Source: JADJVL01 sp046331545 (GTDB lineage: Bacteria; Acidobacteriota; Holophagae; Holophagales; Holophagaceae). Taken from it: DNA of 64,000 nt. Shown here one piece after another: positions 53,564 through 62,827 of this stretch. Each line of letters begins with the position of its first letter. Positions within the stretch are counted from its first letter, which is position 1. The stretch covers positions 2,046,001-2,110,000 of the forward strand of contig JAXLQR010000002.1 of NCBI GenBank assembly GCA_046331545.1, read 5' to 3'. The notes under the pieces were generated by a model, which searched no databases, was not told the origin of the DNA, and was given only the letters and a program-made list of their open reading frames with translations. The position numbers and the translations under genes are program-made.

Positions 53564-55615
53564 ATGAATGAGAACTTTGTAAGCCCATGGAATCAATACC
53601 TCTGCGATACTAGTCTCGGTAAAAATTATAAAAGAATAACTATGCTTGGCGTATTAATGATTTCAGGAAGTTTTAACCAATTGTACCCGCAGTCCGGGAA
53701 ATTGCGCAAATTGACGCCCACCGAATTCGCAGAGGTGATTAAAAATCAAAAAACACGTGTGACAGATGTCTTAGCACAATATAATCAGACAAGTAAAGAC
53801 CAATTTGGTCTGACGAGAGAGCACTCAATTAAACCAGTTGATGTTCGCACTGACTAATTCGGTAATACGCATGTTCGAGTAATCCAGACCTATAAACAAA
53901 CACCAATTTATGGAGCAGATATAATTTTGCATGTAGATAATGAGGAGGGTCGATTTACTAAAACAGGCGAATTGATTGATGTTGTACCCACTCACTATGA
54001 AACGAGCATAAACTCTGGTGATGCGATTAAGCAGGTTCTCGTGTATCTGGGCATGAAGTACAACATCGCTCAATTGAAAGCAACCCATTTTGTCGTTGAA
54101 CAAATTTATTATCCTATCCGAAGTCGGAAAATCCGTGACGGAATCGATGAAAATCATGCCACCCCTGAAGATATTAAGGATGATCTGGTCCGGGTGGAGC
54201 CCGCGTTTAGGGTAATACTGAAGCGGCCGGACAGACCAAATGTTGAAGACCTGCAAATCCCATGGCATTCATTTCAATTTAGCGATATTATTATTCATTC
54301 TGGGACTGGTGCAGTGCTCAAGGAATGGAATAACAACATGAGTCAGACACCCCCAACAGGGATCGGTCGATCTTCGATGTATGGGAGTAGATCGGTGGCC
54401 TTTATGGACAATCCTGATTACGATTCATACTCCTCATACAATTATTTATATGCTATGATTTATCCTGAAAACGGTAGCTTGCGAATATTGCGCCAAAAAC
54501 CGGACGATGAATTCATGGAGGTGATTCCGTATGACGGTGGGTATACGGATCCGATTCCTCCGCCTACCATCATATATCATTGGCCTTATACGACCTATTT
54601 TAGTGCGCCAGACCCGTATGGTTTTATTGGCGATGGACGATTTTATGTCACTTGCGGGTACAATGACTTTTACCTCAATTCGTCCTCGGTTGCAGTTGAT
54701 GTATACTATGGAATTGACGCGGCCCATAAAGTCCTGACAATTCCGTTTGGCCGGACAAGCGGACAAAGTGAGTTGCAAAACTATACAATTATGCTCGATC
54801 GATTTGTCGATAATTCATACACATCTGACACTGAAAATACTATTTACTTGCGAAATTATTCTCGTCATAGCAATTTGGCTTGTGACGGAACGTACACTCT
54901 GAACGGCCACCCCTCGTCGGGTTACCACACTTCGGCCAATGTCGTATGCCATGAGTTAGGGCATGCCTTGATCAATCGTACCGCCCATTTTAATTATTAT
55001 GCGAGCTATCACCTCGGGTTTTTAGTGGCCAACTCCGAGAGCGCCGGTCTGCACGAAGGTAATGCTGAAATCTTCTCTTCCGTCGCCGTTCAATACGGGC
55101 GACAGGGCATGACTGGGCTACCCAATACTCCCAATATTGATCCGAGTGCGGCAGACGGGTTGAACTTCGACAATTGGTACGACGTTCCCGCATTGGTTTA
55201 CGATTCCAAGCTCTGGGCCCACCCAGATCAAACAACTATGTTTAACAATAGCTATAACATTAATTATTGGTCAGCCCCCCTAGGGGGAGGCCTTGTTGAA
55301 GTGCACGATGCCGGTAAACCCGCCGAAAGGTTTTTCTGTCATCTAGTGCTGGGAGCCTTCACCGATCCAAACCAGCGACTCGATCAAAGATATAATCCAT
55401 GGATAAATATGTCAGGGATTGGGATGGACGCAGCCTATCGTGTGTGGCATCGTGGCCTTACTGTCTACTGCACATCGAATACGGGATACCAGGGCTGGCT
55501 CCAGGCCATTGCCCATGCCGCAAAGGATATCTATGGGAATCCATCAACTGAGTTGACAGCAGTGCGAGAAGCGGCCAAAACTATTAATATTAATATCGAT
55601 AGCTACAACCCATGA
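53564..55615 (+). pseudogene. M4 (thermolysin-type) metalloprotease gene interrupted by one in-frame TAA
   Basis: From ATG 53564 (AAGGAG seven bases upstream) the frame runs to 55615 with a single stop at codon 98 (TAA 53855-53857). Homology continues across it: before the stop DVRTD, after it FGNTHVRVIQTYKQTPIYGA, the propeptide (FTP) signature of M4 peptidases. GAA to TAA by one base would explain it. The catalytic part is intact: VVCHELGHALINR (first His codon 463) and the third-ligand region LHEGNAEIFSS. The signal segment (ITMLGVLMISGSF) is weak. Frame after the stop lacks a ribosome-binding site (first possible start TTG 53927). Very AT-rich compared with the genome. A lipoprotein gene follows. 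Confidence 0.75.
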
Positions 55616-55631
55616 CTTGGGGGCGAAGAAA

Positions 55632-56024
55632 ATGAATAAAGCACTTCCAAACATTCTGATATTAGTAATACTGGGCCTATTTATAAATTGTGGAGGAAGC
55701 GGTTCTGCCCCAAGGACTTCGACGGGGGGTCAACTTCCATTCCCTGTGATATTAACTTCAGTCCCAGCGGAACATGCAAAAATAGGCCAAAGCTGGGTCT
55801 ATACATTTAGAATCGATACTGAACCCCCGGGTGGATATGTCGAAAAGAGATTTGATCCATCGCCTTCGACACAGGGTGTTAGCGCGGATTTAGCAAACAA
55901 TAAGATTACGTTCACTCCAGTGGCTGGTGTCGCAACTGGGACTCCGGTCCGTGTTGGTTGGTTGTTCGCCGCAAACCCAAGCGCAACTCTTACACAGGAT
56001 ATACTCGTAATCGTGGATCCCTGA
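55632..56024 (+). CDS. Lipoprotein downstream of the M4 protease
   Basis: A 130-residue exported lipoprotein; ATG 55632 opens a signal peptide NILILVILGLFINCGGSG (lipobox). The mature domain looks like one cadherin/Ig-like repeat (VPAEHAKIGQSWVYTFRI ... NNKITFTPVAGV). It starts 16 bases after the protease stop and is followed by a terminator. AT-rich codon use. The protease-lipoprotein order repeats that at 47828-50599. Confidence 0.7.
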   Translation: MNKALPNILILVILGLFINCGGSGSAPRTSTGGQLPFPVILTSVPAEHAKIGQSWVYTFRIDTEPPGGYVEKRFDPSPSTQGVSADLANNKITFTPVAGVATGTPVRVGWLFAANPSATLTQDILVIVDP

Positions 56025-56059
56025 ACGATCGCCTAGCGGCCAATGCCTTGTCACTGATG

Positions 56060-56091
56060 AGCCGGGTTAGGGGATAAACCCTAATCCGGCT
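56060..56091 (+). terminator. Terminator at the end of the AT-rich segment
   Basis: A 13-base stem AGCCGGGTTAGGG / CCCTAATCCGGCT (one G-T pair) with a six-base loop, 36 bases past the lipoprotein stop; only two T follow. Confidence 0.65.
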
Positions 56092-56176
56092 TGGCTTCCA
56101 TGTATTAGTAGATCGAATTGTCGAACGGCCGAACTAGCCAATAGTGCTGGCGCACGGTAGAGCTCTCGAGCCAATC

Positions 56177-56461
56177 TCAATCCTGTTGATTGATTGTGTC
56201 CGGCCCGCTTCCGGCTGCCTTCTCGTAGGTCCCATCTCCCCGATTCACGTACTTCGTAAGCCCCCTAGATGCAATATCCGTATCGCTGAAGGACTCCTTG
56301 TGAAAGAAGGCGTCCATCCGCTTCAGGTCCGCCGGGGCGGACACCAGACGCCGCACTTCTCCGCCGCAGGCTGGGCACCTAGTAGGGTCGGCTTGGTCTG
56401 GGCGGAGCAGTACCTCCCGAACCGTGCCGCAGGCGGCGCATTGGAAGTCGAAGAGGGGCAT
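56177..56461 (-). CDS. FmdB-type zinc-ribbon protein (copy 2)
   Basis: A 94-residue protein starting MPLFDFQCAACG, with the second cluster CPACGG. It is about 80% identical to copy 1 over the first 87 residues, and the last 20 of those (LTKYVNRGDGTYEKAAGSGP) are the same; the extreme C-termini differ (DTINQQD here). GC is between that of the core and the AT-rich segment. It lies between the island and ssrA. Confidence 0.83.
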   Translation of the reverse strand: MPLFDFQCAACGTVREVLLRPDQADPTRCPACGGEVRRLVSAPADLKRMDAFFHKESFSDTDIASRGLTKYVNRGDGTYEKAAGSGPDTINQQD

Positions 56462-56600
56462 CGGCGGGCTCCGTTCCGAAGATGCCAAGAAGGTGGGAGG
56501 AGGCACCGTCGACAGGGGTCTAGGTGAACCTAGATGGCACCGTTGAGCCGAAGCTCCAGAGACGCCCGGCCGAGGTAGCAAACCCTGTCCATTCATGCAA

Positions 56601-56640
56601 AGGAACCATAGTCTGTCATTTACGCCAAACTATGGTTCCT
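56601..56640. repeat. 12-base perfect inverted repeat next to ssrA
   Basis: AGGAACCATAGT (56601-56612) and ACTATGGTTCCT (56629-56640) enclose 16 bases. It lies just past the ssrA terminator on the island side. It could be a second terminator hairpin or an arm of an old integration site. Confidence 0.6.
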
Positions 56641-56648
56641 CGTCACAG

Positions 56649-56674
56649 CCGGGAGGGCCCGAAAGCCCTCCCGG
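56649..56674 (-). terminator. Terminator hairpin of ssrA
   Basis: A 10-base stem CCGGGAGGGC / GCCCTCCCGG with a six-base loop, four bases after the tmRNA CCA end. No T-run follows. Confidence 0.65.
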
Positions 56675-56677
56675 GAC

Positions 56678-57069
<392 letters not shown>

Positions 57070-57207
57070 GGTGGAGCCCCCGCCCTCGGCCCGCGAGCTT
57101 CGGAGGGGAGCCGGCCAGTATCGCGCCCCGGGCCCCGCCCCGCAAGGACGCTTTCCCCTGCCGCCGGTGCGCAAGCACCGATAGGATGGATGCTTGCGTA
57201 CGGCGGC

Positions 57208-57822
57208 ATGATTCCCCACACCGGCAACGTCTTCGTGATCTCGGCGCCCTCCGGCACCGGGAAGAGCACGTTGACCCAGCGCCTGGTGTCCAGCCTCGAG
57301 GGGCTCATCTTCAGCATCTCCACCACCACCCGGGCGCCCCGGGAGGGGGAGGAGGAGGGCCGGGACTACTTCTTCGTGGACGGCGACACCTTTGACCGGA
57401 TGGTGGCCGAGGGCGGCTTCCTGGAGTGGGTGGAGGTCTACGGGAACCGCTACGGCACCGGCCGGGACTGGATCATCCAGCAGCTCGGCAAGGGCGTGGA
57501 CGTGCTCCTGGACATCGAGACCATGGGGGCCGCGGCCCTCAAGGAGCGCATGCCCGACGCCATCATGATCTTCCTCCTGCCCCCGTCCGCCGCCGAGCTG
57601 GAGCGGCGCCTCCGGGGCCGGGGGAAGGATTCCCAGGAGCAGATCGGCATCCGCCTCGCCTACGCCCGGCACGAGCTGGAACACTTCGCGGAATACGACC
57701 ACCTCATCGTCAATGACGACCTGGAGTCGGCCTACCGGCAGCTCGAGTCCGTCGTCCTGGCGGCCCGCTCCCGGCGACCCCGGATGGAGAACGTGGCCCG
57801 CCAGCTGCTGGCGGAATTCTAG
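57208..57822 (+). CDS. gmk: Guanylate kinase
   Basis: A 204-residue enzyme phosphorylating GMP to GDP. P-loop VISAPSGTGKSTL, GMP-binding STTTRAPREGEEEGRDYFFV, and NRYGT are present, with LDIETMGAAALKERMPDAI matching the LDID(V)QGA segment. ATG 57208 gives the standard N-terminus; ATG 57190 is six codons upstream. It is divergent from ssrA. Confidence 0.94.
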   Translation: MIPHTGNVFVISAPSGTGKSTLTQRLVSSLEGLIFSISTTTRAPREGEEEGRDYFFVDGDTFDRMVAEGGFLEWVEVYGNRYGTGRDWIIQQLGKGVDVLLDIETMGAAALKERMPDAIMIFLLPPSAAELERRLRGRGKDSQEQIGIRLAYARHELEHFAEYDHLIVNDDLESAYRQLESVVLAARSRRPRMENVARQLLAEF

Positions 57823-57868
57823 GGCGGAGACGCCCTATGCTTGATCAGGGCCCGGGAGGCCCGGAAGG

Positions 57869-59470
57869 ATGACCATGGCGCGGTTCGTTTCGAAGCACTG
57901 GATGTGGATGCTGGCGGCCGCCACGGCGACGGTCTACGCCCCCCTGGCCGGGCGGGCCAGCGACGACCGGGCCCGGCAGCGCAGCCTGGAGACCCTGACG
58001 GAGGTCATGACCCTCCTCCAGCAAAAGAGCCCCGAGCCCCCCAAGGCCCAGGCCCTCACCCACGCCGCCATCCAGGGCATGCTCCACACCCTCGACCCGC
58101 ACTCCAATTATCTGGACGAAAACGAGTTCCGGATGATGCGGGAGGACCAGCGGGGCTCCTTCTTCGGCATCGGCTCCATCATCCAGCAGCAGGCCGACGG
58201 CATCGTGGTGGTGAGCACCGTGCGCGGTGGCCCCAGCGAGAAGGCCGGGATCCGGCCCGGGGACGTGATCCGCGAGATCGACGGCAAGACCACCGAAGGC
58301 ATGACCAACAACCAGGCGGTGCAGAAGCTCCGGGGGGACAAGGGCACGGTGGTGGAGGTGACCATCGCCCGGGCGGGCTACGCCGAGCCCCTGAAGTTCT
58401 CCCTCACCCGCGGCGAGATCCCCTCCAACAGCGTCTACTACAGCTTCATGTTGACGCCCACCACGGGCTTCATCCTCATCAAGGACTTCGGCGAGACCAC
58501 CAGCGACGAGTTCGAGCGGGCGGTGACGAACCTCAAGCGCCAGGGGATGAAGGAGCTGATCCTCGACCTGCGCAACAACGGCGGCGGCGTCCTCGACGCG
58601 GCCATCGGCATCTGCCGCCAGCTCCTGGGCCCCGACCAGCTCATCGTCACCCAGAAGGGGCGCGACGGCCGCGACCCCCTGCCCACCTCGACTCCCCGCG
58701 GCGCGGCCCTCGACCCCTTCCCCCTGGTGGTGCTCATCAACCGCGGCAGCGCCTCCGCCTCGGAGATCGTCACGGGCGCGGTGCAGGACCACGACCGCGG
58801 CATCGTCGTCGGGACCACGTCCTGGGGGAAGGGCCTCGTCCAGAGCGTGCTTTCCATCAACCGCACCCGCGGGCTGGCGCTGACCACCGCCCGCTACTAC
58901 ACCCCCTCGGGACGCAGCATCCAGCGGGACTACCAGCACGGCCTGGACGACTACTACAACCCCGAGGAGGAAGGGGAGGCCGTGAAGGACCCGAAGGGGC
59001 CCGAGTTCAAGACCGACCTGGGCCGCACGGTCTTCGGCGGGGGCGGCATCACGCCGGACCACGTGGTCCAGGCCGCGAAGCTCGGCCGCTTCGCCGCGGA
59101 GCTGCGCTTCCGCACCTCGGCCTTCTTCAAGTTCGCGGTGCTGGAGAAGGAGAAGTTCGGCGTGCGCCCCGGCGAAGCGGCGGACGACGCCGTGCTGGCG
59201 CGCTTCCGGTCCTGGCTGCAGGAACAGAAGATCCCCGTCACCGACAAGGAGTGGACGGAGAACCAGGCGGACATCCGGGACCAGCTGACCTACGAGCTCC
59301 AGAACGTGGGCTTCGGGATCGAGGCGGGCTTCAAGTACCTGTGCGAGAAGGATCCCCAGGTGAAGAAGGCCCAGGAGCTGCTGCCGGAGGCCGGGAGCCT
59401 GCTGCAGCGGCGCATGGCCATGGACCGCCTGAAGGACGGCAAGGCCACGGTCGCCCATAAATTCGATTAA
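57869..59470 (+). CDS. Carboxy-terminal processing protease (S41 family, CtpA type)
   Basis: A 533-residue exported protease. An N-terminal signal/anchor (WMWMLAAATATVYAPLAG) precedes a PDZ domain (VVVSTVRGGPSEKAGIRPGDVIREIDG). The catalytic serine is in NRGSASASEIVTGAV and the lysine in GTTSWGKGLVQ; LILDLRNNGGGVLDAA is the family core. It cleaves periplasmic proteins at C-termini. ATG 57869 has GGAAGG upstream. It follows gmk by 46 bases. Confidence 0.92.
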   Translation: MTMARFVSKHWMWMLAAATATVYAPLAGRASDDRARQRSLETLTEVMTLLQQKSPEPPKAQALTHAAIQGMLHTLDPHSNYLDENEFRMMREDQRGSFFGIGSIIQQQADGIVVVSTVRGGPSEKAGIRPGDVIREIDGKTTEGMTNNQAVQKLRGDKGTVVEVTIARAGYAEPLKFSLTRGEIPSNSVYYSFMLTPTTGFILIKDFGETTSDEFERAVTNLKRQGMKELILDLRNNGGGVLDAAIGICRQLLGPDQLIVTQKGRDGRDPLPTSTPRGAALDPFPLVVLINRGSASASEIVTGAVQDHDRGIVVGTTSWGKGLVQSVLSINRTRGLALTTARYYTPSGRSIQRDYQHGLDDYYNPEEEGEAVKDPKGPEFKTDLGRTVFGGGGITPDHVVQAAKLGRFAAELRFRTSAFFKFAVLEKEKFGVRPGEAADDAVLARFRSWLQEQKIPVTDKEWTENQADIRDQLTYELQNVGFGIEAGFKYLCEKDPQVKKAQELLPEAGSLLQRRMAMDRLKDGKATVAHKFD

Positions 59471-59540
59471 TGTCTCTATAAATTTTCTTGGGGCCTCGCG
59501 GATCGAGGGCTAACCTGGGCCTTTGACCCGAGGGACCCCC

Positions 59541-60686
59541 ATGGACTTCACGCTGCCCGACCACGTCGAGGCCCTGCGCCAGGAAGTGCGCAAGTTCGCC
59601 GAGAAGGAGATCCGCCCCCACGTGATGGCGTGGGACGAGGCCAAGACCTACCCGCTCCAGGTCATGAAGCAGCTGGGCGAGATGGGGATGATGGGCATCA
59701 TCTTCCCCGAGGAGTACGGCGGCGCCGGCATGGGCTACCTGGAATACGCCGTGGTGGTGGAGGAGCTCTCGCGGGTGGACGGCAGCGTGGGCATCAGCAT
59801 CGCCGCCCACAACAGCCTCTGCGCGAACCACATCTACGCCATGGGCAACGAGGCCCAGAAGCAGAAGTACCTCGTGCCCCTCGCCAGCGGCAAGGTGATC
59901 GGCGCCTGGGGCCTCACGGAGCCCGGCGCGGGCTCCGACGCCGGCGCCCAGCTCACCACTGCGAGGAAGGAGGGCGGCCACTACGTCCTCAACGGCACCA
60001 AGAACTTCATCACCCACGCCACCGTGGGCGACATCGCGGTGGTGATGGCCCGCACCAGCCCGGGCAAGGGCACGGACGGCATCAGCGCCTTCATCCTCGA
60101 GAAGGGCATGAACGGCTTCCGCGCCGGCAAGCAGGAGAACAAGCTGGGCCTGCGGGCTTCGGACACCAGCGAGCTGATCCTGGAGGACGTGAAGGTGCCG
60201 GCGGAGAATCTCCTCGGCGAGGAGGGCGTGGGCTTCCGCCAGGCCATGAAGACCCTCGACGGCGGCCGCATCAGCATCGGCGCGCTGGGCCTCGGCATGG
60301 CCCAGGGCGCCTTCGAGGAGGCCGCCAAGTACGCCAAGCAGCGCAAGACCTTCGGCAAGCCCATCGCCGAGCACCAGGCCATCGCCTTCAAGCTCGCCGA
60401 CATGCAGGTCCAGGTGGAGGCCGCGCGGCTGCTCATCTACAAGGCCGCCAACCTCAAGGACCAGGGCAAGCCCTACGGCAAGGCCGCCAGCATGGCCAAG
60501 CTCTACAGCTCCGAGATCGCCTGCAGGGTGGCCGACGAGGCCGTCCAGATCCTCGGCGGCTACGGCTACATCAAGGACTACCCGGTGGAGAAGTACTACC
60601 GGGACGTCAAGCTGTGCACCATCGGCGAGGGGACGTCGGAGATCCAGCGCACGGTGATCAGCCGCTACCTGATGCAGGAGTTCTGA
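59541..60686 (+). CDS. Acyl-CoA dehydrogenase, short/medium-chain type
   Basis: A 381-residue FAD enzyme for the first step of beta-oxidation or branched-chain acyl-CoA breakdown. WGLTEPGAGSDAGA and VLNGTKNFITHA are the FAD/substrate signatures, QAFGKPIAEHQAI-like KTFGKPIAEHQAI is present, and the catalytic glutamate is in TIGEGTSEIQRTVISR, the position of short-chain enzymes. ATG 59541 is chosen (GAGGGAC upstream); no electron-transfer flavoprotein gene is adjacent. Confidence 0.93.
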   Translation: MDFTLPDHVEALRQEVRKFAEKEIRPHVMAWDEAKTYPLQVMKQLGEMGMMGIIFPEEYGGAGMGYLEYAVVVEELSRVDGSVGISIAAHNSLCANHIYAMGNEAQKQKYLVPLASGKVIGAWGLTEPGAGSDAGAQLTTARKEGGHYVLNGTKNFITHATVGDIAVVMARTSPGKGTDGISAFILEKGMNGFRAGKQENKLGLRASDTSELILEDVKVPAENLLGEEGVGFRQAMKTLDGGRISIGALGLGMAQGAFEEAAKYAKQRKTFGKPIAEHQAIAFKLADMQVQVEAARLLIYKAANLKDQGKPYGKAASMAKLYSSEIACRVADEAVQILGGYGYIKDYPVEKYYRDVKLCTIGEGTSEIQRTVISRYLMQEF

Positions 60687-60738
60687 GGCGCGGCCCACTG
60701 TCCGCACCGGTATCCTTGAGGGTTCACCCGAGGTCCCG

Positions 60739-62787
60739 ATGCGCCTGCACGTCCCCGCTCTCACCCTCCTCCTCGCCGCGCCCCTGGCCGCCGGCCGTCC
60801 GCTGCAGGTGGACGACATGTTCAGGGTCAAGCGGGTCGCGGATCCGCAGGTGTCCTCGACGGGCGATCTCGCCTACCAGGTGGGCACGGTGGACATGGCG
60901 GCGAACCGCGCCATTCCGAAGCTCTGGCTGAAGCGCAAGGGCGAGGCCGCGGCGAGGGAGCTCGACCTCGGCCCCGGCGGGCAGTCGCGGCCCCGCTTCT
61001 CGCCGGACGGTTCGAAGCTCGCGTACGCCAGCGGCGGCCAGGTGTGGATCGTGGACCTCGGCACGATGGAGAAGCGCCAGCTCACGAAGCTGCCCGGCGG
61101 GGCCGACGGCCATCTCTGGAGCCCCGACGGGAAGTGGCTCGCCGTCTCCTCGGCCACGGTGCCCAGCGGCGACCTCGCCGCCACCGAGGCCCACCTCAAG
61201 GCCCAGGCCGAGTCCAAGGTGAAGGCCCACCACGCCAAGACGCTCATGTTCCGGCACTGGACCGAGTGGACCGACCCGGCCCTGCGCAACCACCTCTTCG
61301 TCGTGGACGCCGGCAGCGGCGCGGCGAAGGACCTCACCGCCGGCCAGGACTTCGATGTGCCGAACTTCGCCGACGTCGCGGCCGGGGACGAGATGGACTG
61401 GGCCCCGGACAGCAGCCGCCTCGCCTTCGGCGCCCACGTGGAGAGGACCAAGGCCACCAGCACCAACGGCGAGATCTTCGAGGTCACCCTGGCGGACGGG
61501 AAGGTCCGGAAGGTCTCCGCCAACCCCGCCATGGACACCACGCCCCGCTACTCGCCGGACGGGAAGTACCTGGCCTGGCGCGCCCAGCGCCGGCCCGGCT
61601 TCGAGGCGGACAAGTGGGAGCTGTGGATCCAGGACCGCGCAAGCGGCGCCCTCGTGCGCGACACGCGGGCCTGGGACCAGAGCGTGGGCCTCTTCGCCTG
61701 GAACGGCGGCGCCATCGTCCTGGCCTCGGAGAAGGCCGGCCGCGTGGACCTCTACCGCTACGAGCCGCAGCTTGATCGCACCTTCAAGGCCTGGCCGCTG
61801 CCCGTGCAGGCCACCCGCGGCTGGCACGTGGAGGCCCTCGCCCTGGGCGCCGGAGGCAAGGTCTTCTTCCAGCACAGCGACACGGCCACGCCCGCCGACC
61901 TCTACGAAGCCGACCTGCGGGACGGCCAGGCGGTCCGCGTGACGGCCCACAACGAGGCCTTCGCGAAGGAACTGGGCCTGAACCGGGCCGAGGACCTCTG
62001 GTTCAAGGGCCCCGCCGGGAAGGACGGCAAGGCCCGGGACGTCCACGCCTTGGTGGTGAAGCCCGAGGGCTTCGACGCCTCCAAGCGCTATCCCGTGGCC
62101 TTCCTGGTCCACGGCGGCCCCCAGGGCGCCTGGGCGGATTCCTGGAGCCACCGCTGGAATCCCCAGGCCTGGGCCGGGCGCGGCTTCCTGGTGGTGATGG
62201 TGAACCCCACCGGTTCCACCGGCTACGGCCAGGCCTACACCGACGCCATCAGCAAGGACTGGAACGGGGTGGTGATGAAGGAGCTCCTCGGCGGCCTCGA
62301 CGCGGCGCTGAGGAAGTTCCCCAACACCGATCCCAAGCGCGTGGTCGCTTGCGGCGCCAGCTACGGCGGCTACGCGGTGAACTGGCTCATGGGCCACCAC
62401 GCGGACCGCTTCGCCGCCTTCGTGAGCCACGCGGGCATCTACAACACCGAGAGCATGCAGCTCGCCACCGAGGAACTGTGGTTCCCCAAGTGGGAGTTCG
62501 GCGGCTGGCCCTGGGAGAGCCCGGCCACCGCGGCCCGCTGGCGGTCCATGAGCCCGAGCACCGGCGCGAAGCACTTCAGGAAGCCCGCCCTGGTGATCCA
62601 CGGCGAGCTGGACTACCGCGTGCCGTACACGGAAGGGATCCAGCTCTACCAGACCCTCCAGCTCCGGGGTGTGCCCAGCGAGTTCCTCTGCTTCCCCGAC
62701 GAGGGGCACTGGGTCCTGAAGCCCCAGAACTCGAAGCTCTGGTTCGAGACCATGCTCGGCTGGTGCGAGCGCTGGACCCGGCCCTAG
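60739..62787 (+). CDS. Exported S9-family prolyl oligopeptidase (dipeptidyl/acylaminoacyl peptidase type)
   Basis: A 682-residue protein with a signal peptide (LTLLLAAPLAAGRP). Residues about 25-400 form a WD-like beta-propeller (RPRFSPDGSKLAYASGG, PRYSPDGKYLAWRAQR). The C-terminal alpha/beta hydrolase has Ser in CGASYGGYAVNWL, Asp in HGELDYRVPYTEG and His in PDEGHWVLKP. It probably trims peptides in the periplasm. Convergent with RNase G. Confidence 0.92.
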   Translation: MRLHVPALTLLLAAPLAAGRPLQVDDMFRVKRVADPQVSSTGDLAYQVGTVDMAANRAIPKLWLKRKGEAAARELDLGPGGQSRPRFSPDGSKLAYASGGQVWIVDLGTMEKRQLTKLPGGADGHLWSPDGKWLAVSSATVPSGDLAATEAHLKAQAESKVKAHHAKTLMFRHWTEWTDPALRNHLFVVDAGSGAAKDLTAGQDFDVPNFADVAAGDEMDWAPDSSRLAFGAHVERTKATSTNGEIFEVTLADGKVRKVSANPAMDTTPRYSPDGKYLAWRAQRRPGFEADKWELWIQDRASGALVRDTRAWDQSVGLFAWNGGAIVLASEKAGRVDLYRYEPQLDRTFKAWPLPVQATRGWHVEALALGAGGKVFFQHSDTATPADLYEADLRDGQAVRVTAHNEAFAKELGLNRAEDLWFKGPAGKDGKARDVHALVVKPEGFDASKRYPVAFLVHGGPQGAWADSWSHRWNPQAWAGRGFLVVMVNPTGSTGYGQAYTDAISKDWNGVVMKELLGGLDAALRKFPNTDPKRVVACGASYGGYAVNWLMGHHADRFAAFVSHAGIYNTESMQLATEELWFPKWEFGGWPWESPATAARWRSMSPSTGAKHFRKPALVIHGELDYRVPYTEGIQLYQTLQLRGVPSEFLCFPDEGHWVLKPQNSKLWFETMLGWCERWTRP

Positions 62788-62827
62788 GCGGCGACACCGG
62801 CGGCCGGAACGCGGCCGGCCGGTCCGG

